DNA of 64,000 nt, from NCBI RefSeq assembly GCF_023715505.1, contig NZ_JAMBOH010000016.1, positions 1 to 64,000 on the forward strand, given 5' to 3'. The stretch is from Neobacillus cucumis (GTDB lineage Bacteria; Bacillota; Bacilli; Bacillales_B; DSM-18226). The notes below the pieces were generated by a model that was given only the letters and a program-made list of their open reading frames with translations, did not search any database and had not been told where the DNA came from. The translations under genes were made by a program, and so were the position numbers. Below, piece after piece: positions 36,087 through 44,851 of this stretch (position 1 is the first letter of the stretch; each line of letters begins with the position of its first letter).

Positions 36087-36238
36087 GTAAAAAAATCCTC
36101 CTATGGGCTTACACTTAAGCCATGTGTAAAATTCACCAAATTACAACGTGATAGCTTTACTTTCTTTTCCTCATCCAAACATCGATTAATACTTTGAACA
36201 AGCTTTGTAGCATAAATCTAATCTCGTGTGCAACGGCT
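36087..36238 (-). promoter_or_regulatory. long 5' leader of the cold-shock gene
   Basis: About 152 nt between the predicted start of transcription (near 36238) and the coding region, with no open frame. csp leaders are known to act as thermosensing mRNA structures. Confidence 0.5.
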
Positions 36239-36244
36239 GATTAA

Positions 36245-36273
36245 AATTTATCATTTTTAAGAAATTATGTCAA
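36245..36273 (-). promoter_or_regulatory. sigma-A promoter of the cold-shock gene
   Basis: TTGACA (36268-36273), 17-bp spacer, TAAATT (36245-36250) on the minus strand. The remaining bases to 36480 show nothing else recognisable. Confidence 0.7.
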
Positions 36274-36482
36274 TAATGGTAGTTTTGACATAAAAATACA
36301 TAGTTCTACAATTCTCTATTTCTCTCATTTACATTCTACATTCCCAAAATATATCTCAAAACAGTTTTGTCGTAATTAGCAGAAAAATAATTGGGCGGAT
36401 TGGGAAAGCATAATCTTTTTTTGCTTTTCAATTGTTGGTAATCTAGAATTTTTATAAAACTTGAAGTAGGTTTACATTATAA

Positions 36483-36510
36483 AAAAGCCGAAGATATTAA
36501 TTCTTCGGCT
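36483..36510 (-). terminator. terminator overlapping the ArsR gene end
   Basis: Stem AGCCGAAGA / TCTTCGGCT with T-run on the minus strand; the stem begins inside the last codons. Confidence 0.75.
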
Positions 36511-36853
36511 GTGGCAGGATTTCTTCTTCCTCTTCTTTAAACTTATCAAGTATGGTAATGGTATCTACTAAATGATTATTAAAAATCTGACGGGCAACGG
36601 CTAGCAGTTCAATTATCATTGGATCCTTCAATGTATAAATCACCTTATTGCCTTCCTTTGTACCTGAAACAATATTTTTTGCACGTAAAATGGTCAGCTG
36701 CTGTGAAACAGCAGAACCTTCACTGCCAACAAGGGTTTGAATCTCATTAACATTTTTATCCCCTTCGGCCAGCAGTTCCAAAATGCGGATTCTTAATGGA
36801 TGGGCCAGTGCTTTAAAAAATTCCGCTTTAAATTGCTGCATTTCCAAATTCAA
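36497..36853 (-). CDS. ArsR-family winged-helix regulator
   Basis: A 118-residue repressor-like protein (TTG start, GAGG upstream). The HTH_5 domain spans about 8-85: ALAHPLRIRILELL, the recognition helix SEGSAVSQQLTIL and a beta-wing GTKEGNKVIYTL. It has no cysteines, so the usual ArsR/SmtB metal-thiolate site is absent and the signal is something else. It lies 19 bases downstream of the SulP gene in the same operon and probably regulates that operon. Confidence 0.85.
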   Translation of the reverse strand: MNLEMQQFKAEFFKALAHPLRIRILELLAEGDKNVNEIQTLVGSEGSAVSQQLTILRAKNIVSGTKEGNKVIYTLKDPMIIELLAVARQIFNNHLVDTITILDKFKEEEEEILPQPKN

Positions 36854-36872
36854 ATCATCACTTCCTCATTTA

Positions 36873-38618
36873 TTAAAAGGTGGCTGTTAACTTTGCCCTA
36901 TTTTCAACAACCTCTGTCCCTGACAGTTGTTCACATTCCTGAAAGGCAAAATGTTTACAGCCCAGACATTTATTTTCATTTATTTGTGATAATCCATATT
37001 GAATGGCATCCCCTGTATGTTCAAAAAAATGCTCCTGCCCAATGATATCCACTAAACCTGTCTTATTAAGAACACTCTCCGGCTGCGGATTCAATCCTGA
37101 TATCAACACTATACCACTTTTGGCAAAATGTTTCACAATACTTGCAAGGATGGCTTCACCAGTTGTATCCATTAACGGAACCTTGCTCATCCGCAAGAGA
37201 AGGATTTTAGGGCGATAGTTAATCGTTTCCATAATGGTTTTCTCAAATGTTTGAGCTGCACCAAAGAATAATGGCCCCTCCACATTAAAGATACTTATTT
37301 GCGGGCAATCATGGGTGTCAGTAACCATTGATGTTTCTACTTTTCCTTGTCGATGCTGTGGATTAGGCAGTGCCTTCGCCGTAGTAGTCACATCACTCAT
37401 CCGTTTCACAAACAGTATGGCAGACATCACTAACCCAACTTCAACAGCTGTTGTTAAGTTCATAAATACGGTAAGAAAAAAAGTAACTAATAGCACGATT
37501 GAATCAGTTGATTTTGTTTTGCTGATATGGGCAAATACCTTTCGTTCACTCATATTCCAGGCAACAACCATTAAGATTGGGGCCATACTAGCAAGCGGTA
37601 TATAAGAAGCCTTGGGTGCAAAGAACAATAATACCAGTAAGACCACGATCCCATGGGTAATACCGGAAAAAGGAGAAACGGCTCCATTTTTAATATTTGT
37701 CGCTGTTCGGGCTAATGCCCCTGTTGCCGGGATCCCTCCAAATAGTGGGGTTATCATATTTGCAATCCCTTGACCAATCAACTCTTTGTTACTATTATGA
37801 CGGCTGCTGGTCATTCCGTCTGCTACAACCGCAGAGAGGAGTGATTCAATTCCACCTAGCATGGCAATCACAAATGCCGGTTTTAAAAGCTTCAAAATCA
37901 TTTCAAGATTGATGGATGGTACATGTAACTGCGGTAATGTACTAGGTATTTCACCGTATGCTGTACCAATAGTCGCTACTTCACCTGGATAATAAAATGT
38001 AGCCACAAGTGTGGAAACCAATAATCCAATTAGTGGACCAGGGATTTTAGGAGCAACCTTTGGTGTTAGTAAAACCATTATTAAACAAATCCCCGCTGTA
38101 AGTAAACTAAATAGATTAATGGAGTTCAGATGAACCAGAATTTCCTTTAGGTTAAGAATAAATTCTTCATGCTTCTTGATTCCTGTTAATCCTAGGAAAC
38201 TAGCGATTTGTCCTGTAAAAATGGTTACAGCTATCCCTGCTGTAAAACCAATCGTTACCGGCCGGGGGATCCATTTAATTAGGGAACCTAAGCGGAAGAT
38301 CCCCATTAGCGTTAAAATAATTCCTGCCATAAATCCAGCGATAAGAAGATTTTCATAACCATACGTCATAACAATCCCAAATAAAATCGGAATAAATGCG
38401 CCAGTTGGTCCGCCAATTTGATATTTTGAACCCCCTAGTAAGGAGATCAGGATTCCCGCCACAATCGTGGTATAGATTCCATACTCCGGCTTCACTCCCG
38501 AAGCAATCGCAAACGCCATGCCCAATGGAATGGCAATGACACCAACAATTAATCCTGAAAGCAGGTCTTTTCGGAAACTTCCTAAAGAGTAAGGATGGAA
38601 TCTTTTGTCAATAAACAT
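36873..38618 (-). CDS. SulP family anion transporter with STAS domain
   Basis: A 581-residue membrane transporter. Start at 38618 is set by AAGGG; the frame extends to 38636. The sulfate-permease core (about 20-400, some 12-14 helices) includes GGSKYQIGGPTGAF, and the cytosolic STAS domain (about 435-540) has LLLRMSKVPLMDTTG. The C-terminus carries CLGCKHFAFQEC, an extra cysteine cluster seen in some Bacillus members. Substrate could be sulfate, bicarbonate or another anion. Co-transcribed with an ArsR regulator. Confidence 0.85.
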   Translation of the reverse strand: MFIDKRFHPYSLGSFRKDLLSGLIVGVIAIPLGMAFAIASGVKPEYGIYTTIVAGILISLLGGSKYQIGGPTGAFIPILFGIVMTYGYENLLIAGFMAGIILTLMGIFRLGSLIKWIPRPVTIGFTAGIAVTIFTGQIASFLGLTGIKKHEEFILNLKEILVHLNSINLFSLLTAGICLIMVLLTPKVAPKIPGPLIGLLVSTLVATFYYPGEVATIGTAYGEIPSTLPQLHVPSINLEMILKLLKPAFVIAMLGGIESLLSAVVADGMTSSRHNSNKELIGQGIANMITPLFGGIPATGALARTATNIKNGAVSPFSGITHGIVVLLVLLFFAPKASYIPLASMAPILMVVAWNMSERKVFAHISKTKSTDSIVLLVTFFLTVFMNLTTAVEVGLVMSAILFVKRMSDVTTTAKALPNPQHRQGKVETSMVTDTHDCPQISIFNVEGPLFFGAAQTFEKTIMETINYRPKILLLRMSKVPLMDTTGEAILASIVKHFAKSGIVLISGLNPQPESVLNKTGLVDIIGQEHFFEHTGDAIQYGLSQINENKCLGCKHFAFQECEQLSGTEVVENRAKLTATF

Positions 38619-38714
38619 AGTAACCCTTCTTATCATTTTATTTTTGTATATCTGATTATTTGAATATATAGTAATACTAACTGATATTCAAGCATTTAAC
38701 AAAAAAAGTTTTTC

Positions 38715-38744
38715 TTGTTTTCTAATGTATTATAGTGTTATAAT
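38715..38744 (+). promoter_or_regulatory. sigma-A promoter of the structured ncRNA candidate
   Basis: TTGTTT (38715-38720), 18-bp spacer, TATAAT (38739-38744). Predicted start near 38751. Confidence 0.65.
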
Positions 38745-38750
38745 GATTAA

Positions 38751-38863
38751 GCGATGAGCTGAGTTGTGTAAGTCGAGAAACATTCCTTTATGGAGCACAC
38801 TATGTGGAGTGTGGTTTTTCGCCTCAATACGCAAAGACGCCTGTGTAAACAGGCGTCTTTTTT
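38751..38863 (+). ncRNA. structured small RNA candidate, about 113 nt, unidentified
   Basis: The transcript predicted from the promoter above ends at an intrinsic terminator (AGACGCCTGT / ACAGGCGTCT plus T6, 38835-38863). It folds compactly: closing helix GCG/CGC and TGAG/CTCA (38751-38758 with 38823-38832), an 8-bp helix CGAGAAAC/GTTTTTCG (38774-38781 with 38814-38821), and two hairpins inside it (TCC/GGA; CACACT/AGTGTG). No open frame with a ribosome binding site. The next gene has its own promoter, so this is more likely a free sRNA than a riboswitch. I do not recognise the family. Confidence 0.6.
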
Positions 38864-38867
38864 ATTT

Positions 38868-38911
38868 AAAAAGCGAAGTCTACCAGCCGCTGTGCGCTGT
38901 AGCTAGACCCA
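38868..38911. repeat. short relic of the interspersed repeat
   Basis: AAAAAGCGAAGTC at one end and GTGCGCTGTAGCTAGACC at the other resemble the ends of the 22934-23179 element with the interior deleted; the two halves pair (GTCTA.. / ..TAGAC). Confidence 0.4.
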
Positions 38912-38948
38912 GTTCATATTACAATGCTCCCTTTTTAATTAATTAAAA

Positions 38949-38978
38949 TTAGCACTTTTTTCCTAAACTTCTTATAAT
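38949..38978 (+). promoter_or_regulatory. putative promoter of the AIM24 gene
   Basis: TTAGCA (38949-38954), 18-bp spacer, TATAAT (38973-38978). Confidence 0.5.
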
Positions 38979-39015
38979 ATAGATAGGCTAATATTTTGAG
39001 TGTGGAGGGATTCAA

Positions 39016-39810
39016 ATGAATAACCACAAAATCGATTATAAGATATATGGAGATGATATGCAGTTTGTAGAGGTAGAGCTTGATCCGAAGGAAACGGTTG
39101 TGGCAGAAGCTGGAAGCTTTATGATGATGGAAGATGACATACATATGGAGACTATTTTTGGAGACGGTTCCGGCGGTGGTGCTGGCGCCGGTTTAATGGG
39201 TAAGTTATTTAGTGCCGGCAAGCGGATTATTACCGGCGAGAGTCTGTTTATGACCACTTTTACCAATACAGGTGCTGGCAAAAAGCATGTTTCATTCGCC
39301 TCTCCCTACCCTGGCAAGATTATCCCAATGGATTTAAGTGAACTCGGCGGAAAAATTATTTGTCAAAAAGATGCCTTTCTAGCTGCTGCGAAAGGGGTCC
39401 AGGTTGGTATTGAGTTCCAGCGAAAAATGGGAGTCGGCTTCTTCGGCGGTGAAGGGTTCATTATGCAAAAACTCGAAGGCGATGGCATGTGCTTTGTACA
39501 CGCAGGAGGTACAATTATCCGCAAGGAGCTCCTCCCAGGCCAATCGCTGAAAGTTGACACTGGTTGTTTAGTCGCGATGACCAGCAGTGTTCACTACGAT
39601 ATTGAGTTTGTTAAAGGGGTTAAGACGGCCTTATTCGGGGGCGAAGGCTTGTTTTTTGCAACGCTAAGAGGACCTGGCTCTGTCTGGATTCAATCACTGC
39701 CATTCAGTAGGCTTGCAAGCAGAGTTTTTGCAGCAGCACCTTCACGCGGAGGCGCGAAGGATGAAGGCAGTATTGCACGTGGTATCTTTGATATGTTTAA
39801 CGGAGATTAA
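39016..39810 (+). CDS. AIM24/TIGR00266 family protein
   Basis: A 264-residue beta-rich protein of the AIM24 (DUF124, TIGR00266) family, with a single-stranded beta-helix-like fold made of glycine-rich repeats (GDGSGGGAGAGLMGKLF; GGEGFIMQKLEGDG; FGGEGLFFATLRGPG). It is found across bacteria and in mitochondria, without a settled role. No signal peptide. ATG has GGAGGG upstream. It is monocistronic, with a strong terminator. Confidence 0.88.
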   Translation: MNNHKIDYKIYGDDMQFVEVELDPKETVVAEAGSFMMMEDDIHMETIFGDGSGGGAGAGLMGKLFSAGKRIITGESLFMTTFTNTGAGKKHVSFASPYPGKIIPMDLSELGGKIICQKDAFLAAAKGVQVGIEFQRKMGVGFFGGEGFIMQKLEGDGMCFVHAGGTIIRKELLPGQSLKVDTGCLVAMTSSVHYDIEFVKGVKTALFGGEGLFFATLRGPGSVWIQSLPFSRLASRVFAAAPSRGGAKDEGSIARGIFDMFNGD

Positions 39811-39821
39811 TTAGATTGTGG

Positions 39822-39850
39822 GCAGGGTCTAATCAAGACCCTGCTTTTTT
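39822..39850 (+). terminator. terminator after the AIM24 gene
   Basis: Perfect stem GCAGGGTCT / AGACCCTGC, then six T. Confidence 0.88.
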
Positions 39851-39960
39851 GCAGCTCTAATATGGCCAATTGTTAATAAATCATATAATTTGTTAATATC
39901 CACTAATAATTTGTCAATAAACAACTTTCCAATGAAAAAACGAGCAGAAGCTTTCTTTCC

Positions 39961-41421
39961 TTATTTAAATTGACGTTCATTTAACTTTTGAGAAGCTCGT
40001 TCCCTTTTTAGATTATATGATTGCCAAGTATGACTTTCCGCTCGTGCTTCCATTTGTTTGTCCCGTAAAATCGTTTCTAAATGAGGAATGTTTTCACCTC
40101 GTTCATATAACTCAATTAATCCTAACACCCCCGTTGCTGATAAACTACTAAGGTAATTAGCATCAATTTTACCTGTTTCCTCATAACGACTAATATTTTC
40201 TTTCACCACAATCCGATCCAAATCAATTACGTTTATTGTCGTGTAGTAAATTAATGCGGTGATAAAATAAAAATGAAACAGTGAAAGGTTTTCCACCCAA
40301 ATCTTGACTAATGTATAGGTAAAAATCACAATGAGAAATATCATAAACGAATGGGATAAAACTCTTGTAAAGGTAAAGCCATATGCTTCCTCATACATAC
40401 TTAACCGGATAAAAGCCGATGTAAGCAGAACTCCGCTCGATAGTACAAGGATTGTTAGTAAGACCTGCCTCATCCTCTTGACACCATTCTTTCCACTTTC
40501 TCCTATTGAAAGAACAACAATTGTAATCGATAAATTAATTAACGTTACAAACAGCAGTTCAAAAAAACCTTTTCTGGCATACTCCGCGAAAGTATAATCC
40601 CCTTGCAGACTGCCGCTGAAGAAATACCTAAATTGAACAATTGTAAATAGGATATAGACCAGATTAATCAAGAACAGTACAGTAACCGCAATAACCGTAT
40701 CAAGCTTTACAGATGACTGCCAATCCTTTATCCTCATGACTTTCATTTGTTTTATATATAGAACTTGCATCAGACCAAAAAATGCAGCCATACAGATAAG
40801 AACAACGATTAGTCTCATGACCCCTTCGCCATCAACAATTCGAAACAGATCAGGAATCCCGCCTACCATCAACGCAAACTGGCGATCAGCTGTCGTCAAC
40901 AGCCGTAAAACTACAGCCAGAACCGGTAATGATATGACCACACCAATCAATATCTTTTTCCAAACTAGTAACTTATTATCATCGGCACCCCTTTTTGCTA
41001 ATTTACCAAGTGAGGCGGTAAAAGCAACATTATATTTTATAGCGTTAAGTAGCCTTGATAAAATATAGGGAATAAAGGCGAACTGGTTCCAGCGGAAATT
41101 CTTCGGGCTAGTTACTGCCACGAGATGAAATATAACCAAGGCCGGAATTCCAATTATATTTAAGATATAAAAAAGGATATTCTCATTCAATACATAACCT
41201 GCCGATAGTAACCATATACAAATCATGACAAGATAGCCAAAACGTTGATGTGAAAAAGAAATATTCCGGCAGCGCCAAAAAAATACTGCATAAAAAGCCA
41301 TTATGAACACTAGATAAGAAATTCCAATTAATCCTCGAAAAAAGGATTCCTCCGCTAAAATCGCGAGTAACAAACATAAGCCTAGAAAGAGCCAATCCTT
41401 TTTGTTAACGTTTATTTCCAT
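39961..41421 (-). CDS. DUF4173 (DUF4153-like) multi-pass membrane protein
   Basis: A 486-residue integral membrane protein with about 12-13 helices and a cytosolic C-terminal tail of about 95 residues. The segment VLRLLTTADRQFALMV and the late YYTTINVIDLDRIVVKENI followed by DANYLSSL are characteristic of DUF4173 proteins, which often sit beside two-component or PadR genes. Function unknown. ATG is preceded by TGAGGAGAGGG. It is the last gene of a PadR-HAAS-DUF4173 operon. Confidence 0.78.
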   Translation of the reverse strand: MEINVNKKDWLFLGLCLLLAILAEESFFRGLIGISYLVFIMAFYAVFFWRCRNISFSHQRFGYLVMICIWLLSAGYVLNENILFYILNIIGIPALVIFHLVAVTSPKNFRWNQFAFIPYILSRLLNAIKYNVAFTASLGKLAKRGADDNKLLVWKKILIGVVISLPVLAVVLRLLTTADRQFALMVGGIPDLFRIVDGEGVMRLIVVLICMAAFFGLMQVLYIKQMKVMRIKDWQSSVKLDTVIAVTVLFLINLVYILFTIVQFRYFFSGSLQGDYTFAEYARKGFFELLFVTLINLSITIVVLSIGESGKNGVKRMRQVLLTILVLSSGVLLTSAFIRLSMYEEAYGFTFTRVLSHSFMIFLIVIFTYTLVKIWVENLSLFHFYFITALIYYTTINVIDLDRIVVKENISRYEETGKIDANYLSSLSATGVLGLIELYERGENIPHLETILRDKQMEARAESHTWQSYNLKRERASQKLNERQFK

Positions 41422-41492
41422 CGTATATCCCTCTCCTCAATATAGAATATCTATATATATAGTTTTACTAGGTATATAAGCAAAAAAACTGC

Positions 41493-42131
41493 TTATATCG
41501 AAGCTTTCCTGCCCCAGCGGTATCCTATCCAGCTTACCGGATAAAGAATGATTGTAAAAATGATACAAGCAATAATAAAGGTTTTGGTCAGCAACGGGGC
41601 AAACCATGCATGCGGAATAATTTCGAAGACAATTAAAATCATCAGTAATAAATTAGGAATCAATGATAATAAAAAAGTTTTTCTTAAAAGTGTCCGTCCT
41701 CCAAAACCAAAGCCCTTGCCAATTTCATACCCAAGTAACGCCCAGAAAAATAAGTATAAAACGGCAATTAAGGTTGGAAGCGATGTTAAATGACCCCAAA
41801 GGGCCGATAACCAGCTCCATTCAAAAAGATTATGTGCGAGTGTTAAGATACTTCCACTGCCAAAAAAGACGATGTTCAGCAAAATAAACAGCCACTTCAT
41901 ATTACTTGGCGTAACCGACAACTCTTCCTTCCACATGTCTGCAATTTCCGCAGGGCTTCCAAGCCTTGAAACAATTCGTTCCCACACTTCTTCTTCCGTT
42001 GAACAATCTGAAGATTCCAATAGAATTTCATCAATATGGGATTCGTATTCTAGGAGAATACTCTCCTTATCCTGATGGCTGCCAAGTCCATTATTTAATT
42101 GTTTTAGAAAATCACTCTTCGGCCGTTCCAT
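41493..42131 (-). CDS. HAAS/DUF1700 domain membrane protein
   Basis: A 212-residue protein. Residues 1-75 are the cytosolic HAAS domain ([28 protein letters not shown]), normally encoded next to PadR regulators and thought to transduce signals to them. It is followed by four or five membrane helices. It overlaps the PadR gene by 20 bases, indicating tight co-expression. The combined unit probably senses a membrane-related signal. Confidence 0.82.
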   Translation of the reverse strand: MERPKSDFLKQLNNGLGSHQDKESILLEYESHIDEILLESSDCSTEEEVWERIVSRLGSPAEIADMWKEELSVTPSNMKWLFILLNIVFFGSGSILTLAHNLFEWSWLSALWGHLTSLPTLIAVLYLFFWALLGYEIGKGFGFGGRTLLRKTFLLSLIPNLLLMILIVFEIIPHAWFAPLLTKTFIIACIIFTIILYPVSWIGYRWGRKASI

Positions 42132-42459
42132 GCTTCGATCTCCCTATTACCTTGTTCATCACTTGAACAAAATCCTGCCATTCACGCGTTTTTTCGCCCA
42201 ACAATTCTTTGCCCGCATCAGTGATTCTGTAATATTTACGAGCTGGTCCCTTTTCCTGCTCAACCCAGTAACACTCGATGTATTCCTGCTTTTCAAGCTT
42301 ATGCAGGGCAGGATATAGGGTTCCTTCTTTTACACTTAAACCATTGTCACTGCGCTGCTCTAATTCTTTTACTAATTCATAGCCGTACATATCACGCTCA
42401 TTTAATAATTGTAGAAGAATTAACGAAGTGCTTCCTTTAACTAATTCACGATTAAACAT
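42112..42459 (-). CDS. PadR family transcriptional regulator
   Basis: A 115-residue winged-helix repressor. The PadR domain (about 10-85) includes [19 protein letters not shown], the recognition region [15 protein letters not shown] and the wing [14 protein letters not shown]. The C-terminal helix serves in dimerisation. ATG has GGTAGGTGAGAAA upstream. A dyad at 42469-42500 next to the start suggests autoregulation of the operon. Confidence 0.9.
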   Translation of the reverse strand: MFNRELVKGSTSLILLQLLNERDMYGYELVKELEQRSDNGLSVKEGTLYPALHKLEKQEYIECYWVEQEKGPARKYYRITDAGKELLGEKTREWQDFVQVMNKVIGRSKHGTAEE

Positions 42460-42468
42460 TTTCTCACC

Positions 42469-42500
42469 TACCTAGAATTTTTAGGTACATAGAAATTCTA
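42469..42500. promoter_or_regulatory. dyads upstream of the PadR gene, probable operator
   Basis: Nested inverted repeats: TACCTA / TAGGTA (42469-42487) and TAGAATTT / AAATTCTA (42473-42500). Confidence 0.45.
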
Positions 42501-42546
42501 CAGTTAAATCCCTTCATTGTAAATGATTAATTCAAAAATTTCTCAA

Positions 42547-42574
42547 AAAAAGTGACGATTCTAAATCGCCACTT
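42547..42574 (-). terminator. terminator after the 57-residue protein gene
   Basis: Stem AGTGACGATT / AATCGCCACT (one mismatch) followed by T7 on the minus strand. Confidence 0.75.
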
Positions 42575-42575
42575 G

Positions 42576-42749
42576 TTATTTCATTTTTAAGTTCTTTTTC
42601 TGTCTTTCGATGAATTGATCCCGCTCACCGCCATCGGATAATTCTTCCGAAAATTCGTGATCTGGTTCTTTCCCAACAAATTCACCTGTTTTTAACGTTT
42701 TCGGCGCTAAATTATTATTTGGGGCAGCTTGTTCATTCCAATCTTTCAA
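42576..42749 (-). CDS. 57-residue hydrophilic small protein, unknown
   Basis: A short frame with TTG start and the strong site GGAGGTGATATAAG upstream. The peptide is hydrophilic with no cysteine or membrane helix, rich in E, K, D and N (KDWNEQAAPNNN at the start, ELSDGGERDQF in the middle). It resembles small spore- or stress-related Bacillus proteins in composition, but I do not recognise the family. A terminator follows directly, which supports a real transcription unit. Confidence 0.6.
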   Translation of the reverse strand: MKDWNEQAAPNNNLAPKTLKTGEFVGKEPDHEFSEELSDGGERDQFIERQKKNLKMK

Positions 42750-42810
42750 CTTATATCACCTCCATATTAGTATCTATTGTTTTACATACTCTTATCCAAA
42801 AAACAAAAAA

Positions 42811-42836
42811 CGCTTGGACGAATCCAAGCGCCTTTC
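42811..42836 (-). terminator. terminator, probably for rocE
   Basis: Stem CGCTTGGA / TCCAAGCG with T-rich tail on the minus strand. It lies beyond the repeat that follows rocE. Confidence 0.65.
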
Positions 42837-42861
42837 TTTGGTTTAGGTCTGGTAACTTTGG

Positions 42862-43048
42862 CTGTTGATTTCCGCTCCAGGCGCTCAGCAAACCCGCGGG
42901 CGTGCCGGGGATCCTCCTCGGCGCATTTGCGCCTGTGGGGTCTCCCCTGCCCAGTACTCCCGCAGATTTCCCATCTTCGAATCGCCACGCACGAAGGAAA
43001 TGCGTTAGCATTTTCGGGGAGTCGAGCGCCTTCCGCCCCAATCAACAG
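42862..43048. repeat. Bacillaceae-type 187-bp inverted-repeat element
   Basis: Ends CTGTTGATT and AATCAACAG are inverted; inside, CCGCTCCAGGCGCTC and GAGCGCCTTCCGCCCC are near-complementary. The GC-rich interior contains the CCTCCTCGGCGCATTTGCGCC segment typical of a widespread Bacillus intergenic repeat. Much higher GC than the flanks. Lies between rocE and its terminator, so it is transcribed. Confidence 0.8.
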
Positions 43049-43088
43049 AGTATAAAAAAATAACAATATCGTTTAACGGACCCTTGGT

Positions 43089-44531
43089 TTAAATAATCAT
43101 TTTTTTATTTTCATTTAGATTTAATTCTTGTTCAGCTAGGCCGTCTATTTCACGGTTCTTCTTGATTCTAAAATGGTAGATTAAATAACAAATGACGACA
43201 AACGGAACTCCTAAATAAAGCGCAAGACGCTGTTCAGAATCAAATGCTAAACTTGTCAGCACAAGACAGTTTAAGGTTAAGCCAATAATCGGCAAAATAG
43301 GAAAAAGCGGTGTCTTAAATTTTAAATCCTCCACTTTGCCGCCTTCACGTATAAATTTCCTGCGGAAAGCTATTTGTGAAGCAGTAATGGAAATCCAGCC
43401 AACCTGCGCACCAAGTCCGGCAACTGATAGCAGCCAAACAAAAACCGTTTCCTCTGCAAAAAATCCGGATAATAAAGATAATAGTGCAATCCCAATGGTT
43501 AAGACGAGCGCGTTAAACGGAACTCCTTGCTTGTTGACTTGTGCCAGCCTAGGACTTGCCATCTTCTCTTTTGACATCGCGTATAACATCCGAGTTGCGG
43601 CGTATAAACCTGAGTTAGCTACAGAAAGTAACGCAGTTAAGATAACAAAGTTCATAAAATCTGCTGCATACGGAATTCCAATACTATCAAAGACGACAAC
43701 AAACGGACTTTCGACAACGCCAGCTTGTTTCATTGGGATTAAGCTTGCTAATACAAATATCGCTAAAACGAAGAAAAATAACGTACGCCAAACGGTTTGT
43801 CTAATTGATTTTGGAATAGTTTTTTCAGGTTCTTCACTCTCTCCTGCTGCAATCCCAATTAATTCCGTACCTTGAAACGAAAAGTTTACAGTAATCATGG
43901 TAATCAAAAGGGCTGTAAATCCATGTGGCAACAGACCATGAGCTGTGAAGTTTGTTAAAAATGGTGCTGGCTGCCCGCCTTTCAAACTGATTACCCCAAA
44001 CATAGCAGCGCCGCCAAGAACAATGAATGCTAAGATAGCAAAAATCTTAATACTTGAAAACCAAAATTCTGTTTCACCAAATGCACGGGCAGATAGTGCA
44101 TTAAGAGAGAATAGAACAATAGCAAAAATAGCGCACCATACCCAAACAGGTGAATCAGGAAACCACCTTTGCATGAGCTGACCGGCAGAAAGTAACTCCA
44201 ACGCGACGGTAACAGACCATCCCAGCCAATACAGCCAGCCAAGCGCAAAACCTGTACCCGGACCAATAAATTTTGTGGTGTAGGTTTGAAAAGACCCCGA
44301 TACCGGCATTGCGACCGATAATTCTCCTAAACATAGCATGGTTAAAAACATAATAAAGCCGCCGACAATGTAAGAAAGAATTGCCCCCATTGGTCCGGCC
44401 TGGCTAATCGTATAACCAGAGCCCAAGAATAGTCCTGATCCAATAACCCCTCCTAAAGAAATCATGAACAAATGCCTAGACTTCATTGTTCTTTTTAATT
44501 CATGCGATGTCTTGCTTTCTTGTAAATTCAT
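43089..44531 (-). CDS. rocE: arginine/ornithine permease, APC family
   Basis: A 480-residue amino acid permease with 12 expected helices. Start at 44531 is fixed by GGGGGAAACTTA; the long upstream frame to 44723 would cover the sigma-54 promoter. Family signatures include GGVIGSGLFLGSG (helix 1), FSFQGTELIGIAAGE and NFVILTALLSVANSGLYAATR. Many stretches agree with my recollection of B. subtilis RocE. It takes up arginine/ornithine for the roc pathway. A near-perfect sigma-54 promoter lies 176 bases upstream. Confidence 0.9.
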   Translation of the reverse strand: MNLQESKTSHELKRTMKSRHLFMISLGGVIGSGLFLGSGYTISQAGPMGAILSYIVGGFIMFLTMLCLGELSVAMPVSGSFQTYTTKFIGPGTGFALGWLYWLGWSVTVALELLSAGQLMQRWFPDSPVWVWCAIFAIVLFSLNALSARAFGETEFWFSSIKIFAILAFIVLGGAAMFGVISLKGGQPAPFLTNFTAHGLLPHGFTALLITMITVNFSFQGTELIGIAAGESEEPEKTIPKSIRQTVWRTLFFFVLAIFVLASLIPMKQAGVVESPFVVVFDSIGIPYAADFMNFVILTALLSVANSGLYAATRMLYAMSKEKMASPRLAQVNKQGVPFNALVLTIGIALLSLLSGFFAEETVFVWLLSVAGLGAQVGWISITASQIAFRRKFIREGGKVEDLKFKTPLFPILPIIGLTLNCLVLTSLAFDSEQRLALYLGVPFVVICYLIYHFRIKKNREIDGLAEQELNLNENKKMII

Positions 44532-44706
44532 TAAGTTTCCCCCTTTTTCTAATAAGAATGCGCTTACAATATTTTTCCATCCCATTTCCCCTTTGGAAAG
44601 GAAACATCCAACAGGAAAATCCCCCGTTGATAAAAAGATCTCTGCTGCTCCTATTATTACCAGCGGATAAATCTTTTTAATTTTTTCACTATTCCAATCA
44701 TTATAT

Positions 44707-44723
44707 TGCAAGTTTTGTGCCAA
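44707..44723 (-). promoter_or_regulatory. sigma-54 promoter of rocE
   Basis: TTGGCAC-AAAAC-TTGCA on the minus strand, an exact match to the -24/-12 consensus TTGGCAC-N5-TTGCW. Confidence 0.88.
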
Positions 44724-44761
44724 AACTGAAAATGGTTATTTGTGAACTTTTTTTGAACTGT

Positions 44762-44781
44762 ATGCCAATTTTTTTGGCATT
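44762..44781. promoter_or_regulatory. dyad ATGCCAA-N6-TTGGCAT upstream of rocE
   Basis: Seven-bp perfect arms located between the RocR-type UAS and the sigma-54 promoter. Possible binding site; protein unknown. Confidence 0.35.
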
Positions 44782-44793
44782 ATTTAAAAATAA

Positions 44794-44815
44794 TTTTGCG
44801 TTATTAAATGCAAAA
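44794..44815. promoter_or_regulatory. putative RocR upstream activating site for rocE
   Basis: TTTTGC-N10-GCAAAA dyad, 71-92 bases upstream of the -24 element, sharing half-sites with the palindromes near rocR. It directly abuts the terminator of the rocADG operon. Confidence 0.5.
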
Positions 44816-44845
44816 ATCCCCTTTCCACCTTATGGAAAGGGGATT
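44815..44845 (-). terminator. terminator of the rocA-rocD-rocG operon
   Basis: Stem AATCCCCTTTCCA / TGGAAAGGGGATT, 5-nt loop, T-run on the minus strand. Confidence 0.88.
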
Positions 44846-44851
44846 ACCTGC

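Noticed and set aside
38751..38863. SRP RNA, 6S RNA or a riboswitch for the AIM24 gene
   Set aside because: Lacks the SRP domain IV motif and 6S-like long bubble; the downstream gene has its own promoter after the terminator.
42751..43066. Long open frames on both strands in the GC-rich repeat
   Set aside because: They arise from high GC in a non-coding inverted repeat; no ribosome binding sites and no protein-like content.
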